A DNA stretch of 64,000 nt from Buxus sempervirens. Taxonomy: Eukaryota; Streptophyta; Magnoliopsida; Buxales; Buxaceae. Both the position numbers and the translations under genes were made by a program. A model generated the notes under the pieces. The model saw nothing but the letters and a program-made list of their open reading frames with translations. It was not told the origin of the DNA and searched no databases. This document shows, in pieces, positions 48,061 to 60,119 of the stretch (positions are counted from its first letter, which is position 1; each line of letters opens with the position of its first letter). The stretch is taken from positions 37,193,949-37,257,948 of the forward strand of contig OX387182.1 of the NCBI GenBank assembly GCA_947561395.2, written 5' to 3'.

Positions 48061-49085
48061 CCTTCATTCTTTTAGTTTAAATCGTTGTAAACACTTATTT
48101 TATACTTTTTACTTTCTTTTGTGGCTTATATATAGTTTATTGTCTTATTATAATTATACATATATTGAGTTATACTGAGATACCTCACCTCAAAATTGTT
48201 CTTTTTCATTTTCTATAATTATTTATTTTATGGATTTTTCTGATTTTATCTTAATTTTTTGACACGGCAGCGGCATATCAACAAAATTCTGGCAAAATAC
48301 GCACACGGTGGCTTTAACGAAACTACACCAAAACTAGCACTACGAACCTTGCTTCTAACAAACCAAACCTGACCAAAAACAATGTTAGCAAGACCAAGAT
48401 GAATTCAGTTTTCTCATTTACAGCCGAGAACATTTTAGCAAGCTTAGGAGAGATTACGATCAGATCGATAAACCCAAGGTGAATTTAAGTTATCCCTGTT
48501 ACAGCCCTTGCCGCAGTAAGACATCCTCAATTGCATAAGTTAAGATTTCAACTCAACCCATAATTGACATCACAGGAAACTAGGTGGATCTCCAGCTGAA
48601 CTGTCGTGCATGTTATGTAAACCATGGAATACCCAGTCTGGTCTCATTTTATCTTAACAGGCATCCACTAATGTTATACAGAAGAAAATGGGAAGTTAAA
48701 AAGGGTTCCTTTAGGCCACTTGCAGATGTCTAGAAAGATTGAAATCATATATGGATAAAATAAAAAATTAAAACCATCAGACCCCACAATTTGTTTCATT
48801 CTATTGTGAACACCCTTTTCTGATTAAAACCAACAAAATATTTGCCTCTCTCAGGACATGCTTCCAATCTATAAGGAAAAGTTTAAGTACACTTTGTCAG
48901 TTAAGATTAGCATAACATGGGGGAAAAACAGCTGTTGTGCAAGGCTCGTCTAATGCCACATGTTGTGAATGGGGTGTATGAATGAATGGTGGAAGAAGAA
49001 TTTGGACCCCATTCCAACCATGAAACAGAAACCCAGATTCAGGCTATTACACAGAAAATCCTTACCTTTTTCTTTTATACAAATT
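48061..49085. other. Downstream region of CSN2 (3' UTR plus intergenic)
   Basis: No separate gene seen. The part next to 49086 must hold the CSN2 3' UTR; the cleavage site is not clear from sequence. Confidence 0.5.
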
Positions 49086-52000
49086 TCAACCAACTCGATT
49101 GCTGATTGTTTGAGACAGTGACTTAAGCTGTGTGTTCCACTTCTCTATGGCTGTATACTTCTTCAATCCCTTAGAGCTGCATTACAAATTATTATGCAAA
49201 ACATGAGCATACCATCAACAGAATAGAATGACAGGAGCTGAGTTTGATCATAAACCTGTCACCACGCTCTAAAAGCCTATTCACTTGATCAATGTGCCCA
49301 TGGATACGGTTATCCAAAATCAGGGAGACCAGGAGTTGCTCGACATCTTTCTCCGGCACATTGAGCTCCTGAAGGTCAAAGGAAGTTAGTGAAATGAAAG
49401 ATTAAATTTGGCTCAAATTATGCATATTAAAGAAACAAAACTTAGCATTTTTAAGTGGTTGTCCGAAGTTATAAAACTTACATTAAAGGTAAATGTAAAT
49501 AGGCAGTATTTGCAATAAGTAAAGATATGAAAAAGAAACTTCACGTAACTTTGCCTCTTTAAGTTTTTGCAAAGTTTTTAAACTTCTTAAGGAATTTTGC
49601 ACTTCCAAGACGACAAATTTTCAGTTTGGTGTAAAATTTGGAGAGTTAGAAAACTTTTGGTGAATCCTTGGCAAAGGGGTAAAGTTGGAGAATGTAAAAT
49701 TTCTTTGCATTTTTTGTGAAACTGAAAACCATGATTCCTCAATACATAAGGAATTTTTCACTTTTAAGACAAGTTTCAGTTGGTGAAAAATCCGGGAAGC
49801 TCAGAAGCTTTTGGGAAACCTGGGGAAAAGGGGTAAGTTTGCCCAGACAAAAAAAAACCATCTTCATATTTATGTGGAAACAAAAAACCACGATCATCAG
49901 TGGTTAAAAATGGATCAAGGAATATGTTCCACAGAGAGAGAGAGAGGAAAACAGAAAAGGAAAAGAAGCACCACCAGCACAAGTCCTCTATTAGATGGAA
50001 ATGAGAACCATAAAATAAATGAGAAACAAAGAACTAATTAACCGTTTTATCTCACCTCAAGTAGTTAGGATCAGTAAAATGGACCTTCGTCCTACCCTCC
50101 TATTAGGACCACTGGTAAACCCTTACGGACATGTTTCTTTATTTTTCTTAGCCTTTCATATATTCATCTCATCATCCTTATCTCAGCCGTAATAGTGAAC
50201 CCTCTTGGACTACTATGAGCAGGTCGCTTCTTAATTCTTCAAATATCTTGTACTAGAAATTATATCATGCCCGATAGACATCTATTAAAATTCAACCTCT
50301 CTCTTTAGTGCCAATACATCAGCTAAATAAGACTCCAGAGGCACTTCTTAGTTTTCAACACTGATATTTATGCAACATTCTCTCAATATTTATCTTCATA
50401 TGAAACCAACCCTTAAATCTTTCTGCAACATACTCTCCGTAATTCTCTTTATAGATAACTAATCCAACATAAGAAAAGTGATTTGTTCCAGGAATCTTCT
50501 GGTTTTTAATTCTTACCAATGCTTCACCCCCCTCTTTTTTGTGTTAAAGTTGCACTTAATATAACTTATCTCAATTTGTCTAAACCCTTTTTCCAACAAT
50601 AACAATAGAATGCCTTGCCCCAACTCAATGGACTTGACAACATGGATCCTATTCCTTCATTGCAATCTATCAAAAAACTATCCCTTCAATCAAATTATCT
50701 AAATACCTTATGACTGACTCTATCCAGATCTCTTTTGGTCTTCTTCTCATCCTCTTAGATCATTCAAATGAGTACACTCTCACATCTTCTCACAGCTACC
50801 TCCCCACGTCTTCACCTTAGATTTCCAAACCATCTTAGCCTATTTTCCTTTATCTTATCTCCTATTGTGGCAACACCTACACGCTCTTGGATATGCTTAT
50901 TTCTCACTTTACGTTTCCTAAACTAGTATTCTATTTCAGTACTCTAATTGGTCAATAAAAACCATATTATTTCCAATGATACATAGCAGATACGTCTTCA
51001 ATATTAAGCATCAAATCAATGGAGTAAACACAAGGGCTTATTCCCTGATGGTGATGCTTAACTATCTCAATGTTCTTCATTGATTTTTTATGTATTTACT
51101 TGGGCTGGTATAAGTATTTCATTATATCGTCTGTATTTCTTGGAACTCAATTTTTACACATGACTAATCAAATCAATTTTCCAGGTATTCTAATATATTT
51201 TCTTCTCAAGATGGATAAATAATATGAAGCCCTCTCCTCTTCTCTATGAACTTTATCAAGTAAAAAATGTGGCCCCTGTTGTAGGCCTCTAGGTAAAACA
51301 GTGAAGATAATTAACAGAAATTGCAAACATTAACTAATTACCTTGGATATGAAAGGAATTCGGATTCTTGTGTAAGGTTTGATGAGCTTGAGCAACACTT
51401 GGGTTCTGATATTCTTCAAGAGATCCTCAATATAATTCCGAATGAATGGATCATCCATAATTGTTCTTCTATTGCTCTGCAAAATAAAGTAATCACGGCT
51501 AGATTGAAAAAAATGGATATATCAAAAAGTAAATAATAATAATATTCAAAAGCATAAAAATATCATGAGTCTGCACAAAATCCCTTGCCTTAAGGATTTT
51601 CTCGAACTCCAATATTTCATTTCTTTGATATGCTGCTATCAAATTTGTCATAGCTAATATCTCAGGATCATTTTTATATCTGTACATTGGCAGATTTAAG
51701 TATGCACACACACACACACACACAAAATTATCATAGAGATACACACTATGAAAAAAGTAAAAGTCTTATCAAACTGACTTACGGCTTTGCCTCCTGCGCA
51801 TCAAATGGATTAACTTCAGATTCCATTAGCATGTTGGCCAGAACCAAGTATCTGTTGGGTTGGGGGGAGGGGGAAGTGATTAATATCTTTTGTACATTGA
51901 TACTATGAAATAATATATATATGAATAATGAAATGAAATGTATATTGATAGACTGAGATGGCAGCATAGATTCCCTGATTCGGATTTCAACTACTAAGGC

Positions 52001-52281
52001 ATAAGATCACGATGATTATGCCAAATCTATACACATATGGAAACCATGCAGAGACATATATCAGATGTGAATTTCATAAAATGATACTTGGAATCAGAAT
52101 CATACTTCAGGCACTGAATCCGACGCTGATTCCCAGCTTCATCATAGTTCTTAAAAGCTTCAAAGAAATCAGTAGCTGCTTCTGCCCATTGACGCTCCGC
52201 CATATGCATTTTCCCACCACATTCATGAATTATCCCCATAATCCTTGGATGTGGTATAGCTGATTTGATAGAAAGTGCTTT
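49086..52281 (-). CDS. CSN2: COP9 signalosome complex subunit 2, last six exons
   Basis: Subunit of the COP9 signalosome, the nuclear-enriched PCI complex that removes NEDD8 from cullin-RING ligases; in Arabidopsis, loss gives the fusca phenotype. Exons on the minus strand: 52281-52106, 51851-51783, 51679-51589, 51476-51342, 49368-49256, 49176-49086 (stop TGA). All phases agree, giving 224 residues from [20 protein letters not shown] through [62 protein letters not shown], the PCI/winged-helix part ([20 protein letters not shown]) to QTISNRVG. This is the C-terminal half of a protein of about 440 aa. Splice sites are GT-AG except the donor after ...KILK, which is GC (51587-51588). Where relatives have NRIDGHID this has NRIHGHID. 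N-terminal exons are not in the window; the upstream intron holds a Copia element and LTRs. Very confident of identity. Confidence 0.95.
49585..49840. repeat. Diverged tandem duplication in CSN2 intron
   Basis: Two ~95-base segments about 160 bases apart (49585-49680 and 49745-49840) share AAGGAATTTT(G/T)CACTT, AAGAC, TTTCAGTT(T)GGTG and GGGGTAA(A)G(T)TT in order. Confidence 0.6.
50600..50935 (-). pseudogene. Fossil RTE-type LINE, C-terminal RT fragment
   Basis: Minus-strand translation gives [20 protein letters not shown], then [19 protein letters not shown] sequence and [18 protein letters not shown] with several stops. This is the conserved C-terminal segment of RTE-like LINE polyproteins in plants (LRWFGHVxRR...RGRPKxTW). 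It lies in the long CSN2 intron (49369-51341), opposite no exon, and is heavily decayed. Confidence 0.7.
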
Positions 52282-52797
52282 CTGGTATAGTTGCTACAGT
52301 TAACGCATAATGTCAGATCAAACTCAATCAATAACGCATACATAAGCAAACTAAGATATAAAGAAATGAAAAAGAGGGGACACAAAAAAACGGAAAAGGG
52401 GAAAAAAAAAAAAAAAAAAAACAAAACAAATCAAATGGCTTCAAAAAAGAGACATCATCTGATGACAAAATAACTGTCGGCTAAATTTCTTTGGAAAGTA
52501 TGGTCTCAGGACAAACAGTGGAATCAAGTTATATATTGTCATCTGAAACTGAGAGGAACTGAGATGAAAATGGAGAGAGATCTATAGAGAGAGAGAACGG
52601 AATGGAAGATGTTGAAATGATTTTCTATATTTGTTACTTTCCGCATGAGGAAATGCGGTACATATACATACCAGAGAATGCAATGGTTTTTTATGGCCTG
52701 CTCATGAAAGATTCCTCCAATGAGGTGGTCATAAGACACCTGTCCTATTCTATAATACTCCAGAGTATTCCCTATTTCCACTAATACACATCATATG

Positions 52798-54900
52798 TGT
52801 CAGAACCCCAATTTTGGGGGTTTAATTTGCAAAACAGAAAAATGAACTTTTTGAAATAAAAGTTGGAAAACAGGGGAAAAGTGAAATTCCAGAAATTAAT
52901 TTTTGCACCCTGAACTTTTTAAAATAACAAAAGAGAATTAATTTTTTCAAATTTACAAAATCTGGCCCTGATTCCCAAAGAACAAAAATATCCCTTTTTG
53001 AGTTCGTAGGTTGCTATTTTAGCAACCAAAACAAGAGGGGATCTTTCCAAAATGGATCCCATAAGATTAGAAGAGGATTTAGAGGGAAATGGAAAGATTT
53101 TTGAATCAAAAAACCATCTTAGAAACTCATGATCAACTGCTGCGACAGTCGATCAAACCAGAAAATTCCTTGGAGTTCTCGATTCTTCTCCTAGAATAGG
53201 ACCCTTCCAAAAGATTAGAAAGTTTCCCATTCTCTCTTGGTCGAAAATGGCAACTCGTCCCTTTAAAAAGGGGTCGAGTTGCTACTGTCGAACCAACTTT
53301 GATCTGTGGCGAAAACCCTCGACCTGTCTCTCTTCTCTCTCAATCTCTCTCTCGCTAATTTCTTCTCTCTCGAAATCTCACTCGCACAACCTCCCTCACT
53401 GTCGCACGGCACTTCCCTCCTATCTCCTGCCGTCATCCCCTAGTCACACCCCTATTTCCTGTTGCAGCGGCACCTTCAGCCACACTCTCCCTTCTTCAAT
53501 CTCTCGCCATCTCTCTCACGTTCTCTCACGAGTTTCTCTCTCAATCCACCTCTGTTAGCTGCTTTCGCACCATTTTTCTCTGTCGCCGATGCTCTCTGTG
53601 GAAGTATCTTTCATAGAAGTTGAAGCCTACCTCCTCTGTGCGTAAATTCGCAGAGCTTCTCCACAGGTTACAACTTCAGCAAAATAAGTTCACAGGTAAG
53701 TCCTGTAAACTCCTCATTCTTTTCCTTCAGTTAATCACAGTTTGTTTACTGTGTTCATTGTCTCAAATGATTTTTGGGTTGGAGAGAGTTTAGTTATTCA
53801 ATTTTTTGTGCTATTAATTAGCCGTGTGTTCATCAGTTTGCTGTGATGTTATTGTAATACTTTCTGAAATACTCTAAACTCTGTTTTTATTTCATAATAT
53901 GATTCAAATTGGTGAATAAATTCTGACATTTTACAAAATGAAAGTGATCGATTATGTTGTTTCATAGACATTTTCAGTTACATGATTAGTGTTTATTTAC
54001 TCCAGTGATATCATCACAATCATAGTAATGTTTAGGTTTTTTTTTCAAAAAAAAAAAAAGAAACCAAAAAAAAAGTAAAAAGAAAAAATCAGAACTTTGT
54101 ATTATAGAAGATTTGAATTTAATATTTTGTTAGGTAGTTAAAATTTTAGGAATTTTGTATATAAATTTTAGAATTTTAGAAATAATCTATCCGTATAAAT
54201 TAGAAACTTTCCTTTCTAGTAAATTTAAAAATTTTTCCTTTTTAATATTTTGCAATTTATAAATAGTAGGACTTTAGAAATAATTCTCTTAAATAAAATT
54301 AGAAATGTTTCCTCTTAGGATTTGTACATATCAATTTAGGAATACTTAGAAATCTAGAAACTTCCCATTCTTAGCAAATTTCCTTTAATAATTTTGCCAA
54401 ATTAAAAAAAAAATCCTCTTGTACAAAATTTAGTAAACCTAGGTATTTTTTTCCCTTTTAAGATTTGTATATATTAATAAATTTAGGAACATTAAAAATT
54501 TAGAAACTATCCCTTTAGTAAATTTAGAAACTTTTCTTTAGAAATTATTAAATTTGTAAATAATAGGATTTTTAGAAATAATTATCTTGTAAAATTTAAC
54601 AAACTTAGGAACCTTTTTTAGCATTTGTAAATATTTAAAATTTTGAAATTGTAAATAAATAATTTTTTTTAAGGGTGAAATCTAGATAAGGTAATTGGTT
54701 CATTGAACCAGAGGTGGTTGGGTGCCTAACACCTTCCCAACCACTTAATTGAACCCCCTAACCCAGAAATCTGGTTGAACCAAATTTGAAACTCTAATAT
54801 GATTAATTATTTCTCTTGGTGTCCATCCACACCCGAAATTGAATCATGGATGGTTGTGACTCCATTGACTAAACCGACCCCCACAGGCCGTGTTCCCACA
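52798..54900 (+). mobile_element. Solo LTR-C inside the Copia 3' LTR, TSD ATATG
   Basis: A 2103-base plus-orientation solo LTR. It starts TGTCAGAACCCCAATTTTGG and ends CCGTGTTCCCACA; exact TSD ATATG at 52793-52797 and 54901-54905. Removing it restores the Copia LTR (CACATCATATGAAACAC). TTTAAAAA (53262-53269) lies inside a hairpin, GTCGA/TCGAC words occupy 53125-53325, the leader is CT-rich, the donor is CACAG|GTAAGTCC (GT 53696), and the end module GGTTGGGTGCCTAACACC is at 54717. Close relative of 8246-8954. Confidence 0.9.
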
Positions 54901-54955
54901 ATATGAAACACAGATGCTTTCTTTCCAGCTTGAAACAAATATAATCTATCCGTGT

Positions 54956-57900
54956 TCACTGCAAAGGCTTGGTGAAGATGTCTGCAACTCCTATCTTTAC
55001 ATAATGAATAGCTAGATCTCCACTTTGTATTTCCTCACGAACATAGTGACCATCAACTTCAGTGTGTCCATGAAACACCAGATTTGATGCAATACGTAGA
55101 GCTGCCAGGTTATCATAGAATAGAAGGATTGGAATAGGAGTTGGAAAACCAATCTCTCCGAGAAAGTTCTGTAGCCATGTTAACTCACTAGTGGTTTGAG
55201 CCATAACTCTCTGTTCTATTTCTGCACCAAATCAAGCTGCTGAAATCAGCTTCTTGCTTTTCCAAGTGATTAATTTCCCTCCAAGGAATTTAAAATACCC
55301 TATACTTGACCTCTTGCCAAAGGGAGTCCTGCCCAACCTGCATCAGAGAATCCTTCCACCTGAAGGTGCCGATTCTTCCTGTATAATAATTACCAGACCA
55401 GATATGTCATAGGACATATCTGGTCTGGTAATTGTTAATTTCATAGGACATATCTGGTCCGGTAATTGTTAACTAGTTCAGCTTGCCTACCAATCTTCTG
55501 TGCCATGATCATTGAATGGTTCTCCAACATCCTTCAGAAGTTTATGTGTAGGATCCATTGGCGTGTCAACCGGTCAGGATCCTAATAATCCAGTTTCATC
55601 TAGTAGATCAAGGACATACTTTATTTGAGACAGATAATATCTTTCTGAGATCTAGCTAATTCGATTCCTAGGAACTGAAGCTTTCCTAGGTCTTTAATGT
55701 GAAATTTCTGCTGTAAAAACTATTTCAGATTCTCAATGTCATCAACATAGACTACCAATAAAATATATCCAGAAGTGGAGTATCAGTGAAACATTAAATG
55801 ATCAGTCTCCCATCTCTTAAATCTGAATTCAATCACAACATCAGAGAATTTTCCAAACCAAGCATGGGGTGATTATTTAAGGCTGTACAGAGCCTTCTTC
55901 AACTTAAAAACACTATGTTGGTACCCCACCTCCACACCCCTGCCAAAACCGACCCGAGCAACAAAGAGGGGAAGTTGCTCCATATATACTTCCTCGACCA
56001 GATCACAATGTAGGAAAGCACTCTTGACATCTAACTAATAACGAGGCCAATCAAGATTAGCAGCAAGGGAAAACATCTCATCACAGTCAATCCCATAAAT
56101 TTGGGTATACCCTTTCACCCACCAACCTGGCCTTCAAGCACTCAACAGTAACATTAAGGGTATACTTGACTGTGTAAAACCCACTTGCAACCAACAGTAT
56201 GTGTCCTAAGTAGAAGAGGGAAAACATTACATGCCCATTTTGGCGATGAGCCCCCATCTCAACTTGCATAGCTGATTGCCACCTAGGATCAGATAATGCA
56301 TCTGGGACTAACTTAGGAATATAAACACTGGAAACATGAGAAACAAGAGTGGATGTTGAGTAACACAAGAGTGAGTACCTTTTCAAGGAGCAATGGGTAA
56401 AGAATCAGGGTCTGGTGTAGGATCAGGATCTAAAGATACTGGAAGTATAGAGGGGCATGTGGACTGGTGAGCAAGGATGACAGGTCTACACTTGTAAGAG
56501 TGGATGAGGAAGTGACACCATATGGACAGTGGTCTTCAGCAGAACAGTGTATGAATCAAGAGGCACTGAAGAAGCAGGTGTAGAAAGAGGAAGAGGTGTA
56601 GGAAACAGAAAGAGATTAGTCAGGAAGGATTCAGAAGGAATGGAAGCTTGGTAATAGAGCTAAGACTAAAAAAAGGTGACATCGGCCCTTATAAATTAAT
56701 GGTGAAGGTCAGGACTGCAACATCAATATTCCCCTTGAGTACGAGAGTAACAAAAAAAAGATACACTTAAATGGCACAAGAATTGAGTTTACATACATGA
56801 AAACCTAGAGAGTACTCAATACAAATACACCCAGAGATACAAGGAGTTGGGGAAAGGGAGGAATTGGGAAACGAAAGGGACTAAATGGATGCACCACAAA
56901 GAGTAGAGGGGGCCATCCGGTGAATGTGATGACAAGAAATGAGAACACCATCATTCCAAAAACGTGTGGGAACATGCATAGGAAACAAGAGGCACTTGTG
57001 ACATCAAGAAGGTGATAGTTCTTGTGTTCAGTGAATCCATTTTGTTGTGGAGTATATGCGCAAGAGGTTTGATGAAGAATTCCTTTACGGGCAAGATAAG
57101 CAGAAAATAGATAATATTGGTACTTGGCATTATCTGATCTGATAATTTTAATTTTGGCAAAAAAACTGAGTTTTAACTTCCTTGTAGAAAAACTGAAAAA
57201 ATATCAAACAAGAAAAATTGGTTATTTATGCATCAAGAAAAGCCAAGTCATTCATGAGTAATCATCCATAAAAAAGAATAATGAAACTGATTTCCTAGAA
57301 TATGAATAGGTCCCCATACATCAATGTGAACAAGTTCAAAGGACTACGATACACAGCAATCAATATAAGAAAGAAAAGAACTATAATAATACATGCTATA
57401 GTTACAAGCTTCATCCCGTTTTACGGTTAATAGCTGATATACTCATCTTGAGGAATAGGAATTAGCTCAAACTCTGTGTGGGAAAGCAGTTGAATGTGGT
57501 GCTGAACTACTAGACAGAATATCCTCCTATGACGTAGTTTATGTGATGCTCCGGTTGCTTGTCCATGTGGACCCCCACAAAAGTCAACAGAATGTTTGGT
57601 ACAACCACATTGTGTGTATTGCAAGTATCAGCCCTACAATACAACCTCGATGATTACATCCCCCTCAAGAACCACTACCACTATGGCCAACATGTCCTCC
57701 CTGATATCCTGCAGACGCAGTATGAGAGACCAGCAGGGCTGGATGATCATCAATAATCCAGAGGGGCCAGAAATAGTGTGGTGTTGGAGCTGAGCATAAT
57801 GTCATGGAGTGGAAGGGGCTGAGACTACGAAAAAATCAGTCCTTAATGGAACCATACTCAGGTCCAAGAATGCTAAGAAAGTGAATAGCATCTAGATCAT

Positions 57901-58380
57901 TCCACTGCTTTTCTAATGTAGTTAGATCAGTTGTGAGAGACTGATGCAGATTACACTCCTATATAATCACCATCAACTGAGTACAGATAATAGATAATGG
58001 CTGTGTCCCACGTTCAAATGTGGCATATCAATGATTAGTATCATAGGGCTGAGTAATATTACCCCCATGAATATGTGCTACGCACTCCCAGATGGGCTTA
58101 GCCATAAGAAGATGAAAACGGGTGGCTCCAATATCAGGCTTAATACTATCAATCACTAGACCCATAATCTGATGGTCCTGCTGTTTCCATTGGATAATAT
58201 AACCCGGAGTTGGGTTATCATCCTCAATGTAGGTCTCAAAGAGTCCTCTTCTATTATGATGAATCTTAATAGAATGAAACCAATACAAGTAATTTTTACC
58301 TATAAGTTTGACCTTGGTAAGCGGAGGAATGACAGTCATTTGAGTATGGATTAGGTTGGCTTGAGATGTAGTATTGGAGG
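54956..58380 (-). pseudogene. Copia gag-pol relic (integrase, RT, RNase H)
   Basis: Degenerate minus-strand polyprotein with many stops and frameshifts. From right: gag start near 58355 (LTKVKLIGKNYLYWFHSIKI, ...GATRFHLLMAKPIWECV), integrase around 57300-57340 (LVHIDVWGPIHI) and 56940-57150 ([21 protein letters not shown]), RT entry near 56280 (LSDPRWQSAMQVEM), RT segment with YVDD at about 55740-55790 (ILLVVYVDDI), and RNase H end at 54956-55204 (TSELTWLQNFL, HTEVDGHYVREEIQSGDL, VADIFTKPLQ). Order gag-IN-RT-RH is diagnostic of Copia. Not functional. Confidence 0.88.
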
Positions 58381-59248
58381 CAAAGTATAGACTCAACCAA
58401 GTATGAAAACTTATAGAGAAAATACCAACAACACTGAAACTGCTGCTGCCTGAAAAGTTAGAAGATCTCAGAAGGTAGCACCAAAGACAAGTGAGTAACC
58501 AAGAACACAATCAAAGTCAGGTGAATTTCAATTCTTCTATAACTTCATGCTGCCAGAAATCTGAGAGAAGGCATTGGATGAGGTATTTGGGCAGCCGGGG
58601 TGTTAGAGTTAAGCATTTGAGCTGGTTTGGGCTTGCTTAACGAGTAAAAATGTTATAAACAAATGGGCTTAAAGGTGGGCCTGAGATCCAGTTGTTTGAG
58701 CTAACAAAGAATAGGAATAAACTGGCTCAGGTTTGACATGTACTCTAATCCAAACAGAGGCTCCTCTGGTTATTCTGGCAACAAGCAGTCGGAGGACAAG
58801 TTGGAATCTTCAATGGAAAGAACAGGGACTGATCAATACAAATCGGAGAAGGCCGAGAAACACAATACTGTGCTCAAGGAGATGACCAAGTGAGCAGAAA
58901 CAGTTTGCATTAGCTTCCATAAAGAATTATAATGGCGGCACTTCCATACAACGATGAATTAACCAGAAAAACCAACCAAGAAAATTTGATTGAATACTCC
59001 AACATCAACACGACTGCAACTCAGCAGCCCTCAAAGGTTCTGATGTGAATCTAACAAAAGGGAATACAGATGACTACAACTGAGATGGTAAAACAGAATA
59101 CCGTCTCTTTTGAGTTGCAAGAAGACCCACGATACACCCCTAAATCGCCAGAGCTAGATAATCAGAGACAGAAAGGAAAAAAACGCTAACAATGGAATCA
59201 AGAACTTAGGGAATTAAAGCAGGTAAGGTCAGGTAGCAGGAAATAAAA

Positions 59249-59260
59249 GCTCTGATACCA
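59249..59260 (-). other. Copia primer binding site (initiator tRNA-Met)
   Basis: Plus strand GCTCTGATACCA is the exact reverse complement of the canonical TGGTATCAGAGC and lies immediately beside the 5' LTR edge (59261). Confidence 0.9.
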
Positions 59261-59295
59261 TGTTATTTGAATCTGAAATGAAAATGAAGGAAATC

Positions 59296-59297
<2 letters not shown>

Positions 59298-59364
<67 letters not shown>
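59298..59364. repeat. (GA)n microsatellite inside the Copia 5' LTR
   Basis: About 33 AG units. The partner LTR has only a short AGAGAGAG at 52588-52596, so the expansion happened after insertion. Confidence 0.9.
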
Positions 59365-59369
<5 letters not shown>

Positions 59370-59564
59370 GATGAAATGATTTTCTATATCATTACTTTTC
59401 GCATGAAGGAATGAGGTACATATATATAGCAGAATGTAATGGTTTTGTATGGCCTGCTCATGAAAGATTCCTCTAATGAGCTGAACATAGGACTATTCTA
59501 AAGTATTCCCTATTTTCACATTTTCTGAAATACACATCATAATAAATACAAATTCTTCCCAACA

Positions 59565-60119
59565 GACATCACTATGGGTGACAGACAACTATAGAATGAG
59601 CTAGTTTGTTGATCTATGCGATAAAGTTATGATACCAGAACTTTAAGCTCCATAATCCATTACGTTCAGCCTAATAAATCGTCTCAATTGGTTTGAAGCA
59701 CATTTTCCATCCATCACATACTAAATAAACGGACAAAATAACAATATTAATTAGACTGAAAGTCACTGAGTTTCTATCTTGTAAATGTTATCAATTTAAA
59801 GATCCCAGTTGATGTCTAAGTTGACATGCGCGGTACATTTTGTCACTTGAGCCAGTAATTTTTTTGAATCAATGTTCTAATGACCTAGAACTTCAGTAGG
59901 TGTAAACTTGTAAATTCCTAAACAACATGATAAACAATAATAATAAAAGAGGTTGTTGAGCTTAAGGTGCAATATCTGAAATCGAGCCTTAAGTGAACTA
60001 ACAACTTTGGCTCATAACAAACCATTAGATGAGTATAGTGATATGGTGGCAAAACTATACTAATTGAAACCCCGATATGAACATAACTTTAAAACCTATT
60101 ACTAAGACTTTTAATCATA
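59565..60119. other. Intronic DNA, no feature seen
   Basis: AT-rich sequence presumed to belong to the long CSN2 intron; it may include the unidentified 5' part of the LTR that follows. Confidence 0.4.

Larger units (their letters stand above)
52537..59564 (-). mobile_element. Ty1/Copia retrotransposon with both LTRs, in a CSN2 intron
   Basis: Minus-orientation element of about 4.9 kb, split by an LTR-C insertion. The 5' LTR is 59261-59564 (TGTTATTTGA...CTTCCCAACA on plus), directly followed by the PBS (59249-59260). The 3' LTR is 52537-52797 plus 54906-54936. LTRs are similar (GATTTTCTATAT, GGCCTGCTCATGAAAGATTC, AGTATTCCCTATTT) but clearly diverged, so the insertion is old. Gag, integrase, RT and RNase H relics lie between. 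Flanks (TATAT left, GACAT right) do not match, so the TSD has decayed or the copy is recombinant. It sits in the CSN2 intron upstream of the exon ending at 52281. Confidence 0.85.

Noticed and set aside
49086..52281. CSN2 as a processed or dead copy
   Set aside because: Six exons with intact introns, matching phases and no stop or frameshift argue for a real gene; only the outlying N-terminal exons cannot be checked here.
53247..53558. Ser-rich 103-aa plus-strand frame as a gene
   Set aside because: It lies in the CT-rich leader of a solo LTR-C; composition alone explains the serines and leucines.
52537..59564. Copia flanks as a TSD
   Set aside because: The bases beside the two LTRs (TATAT and GACAT) do not match, so I did not claim a duplication.
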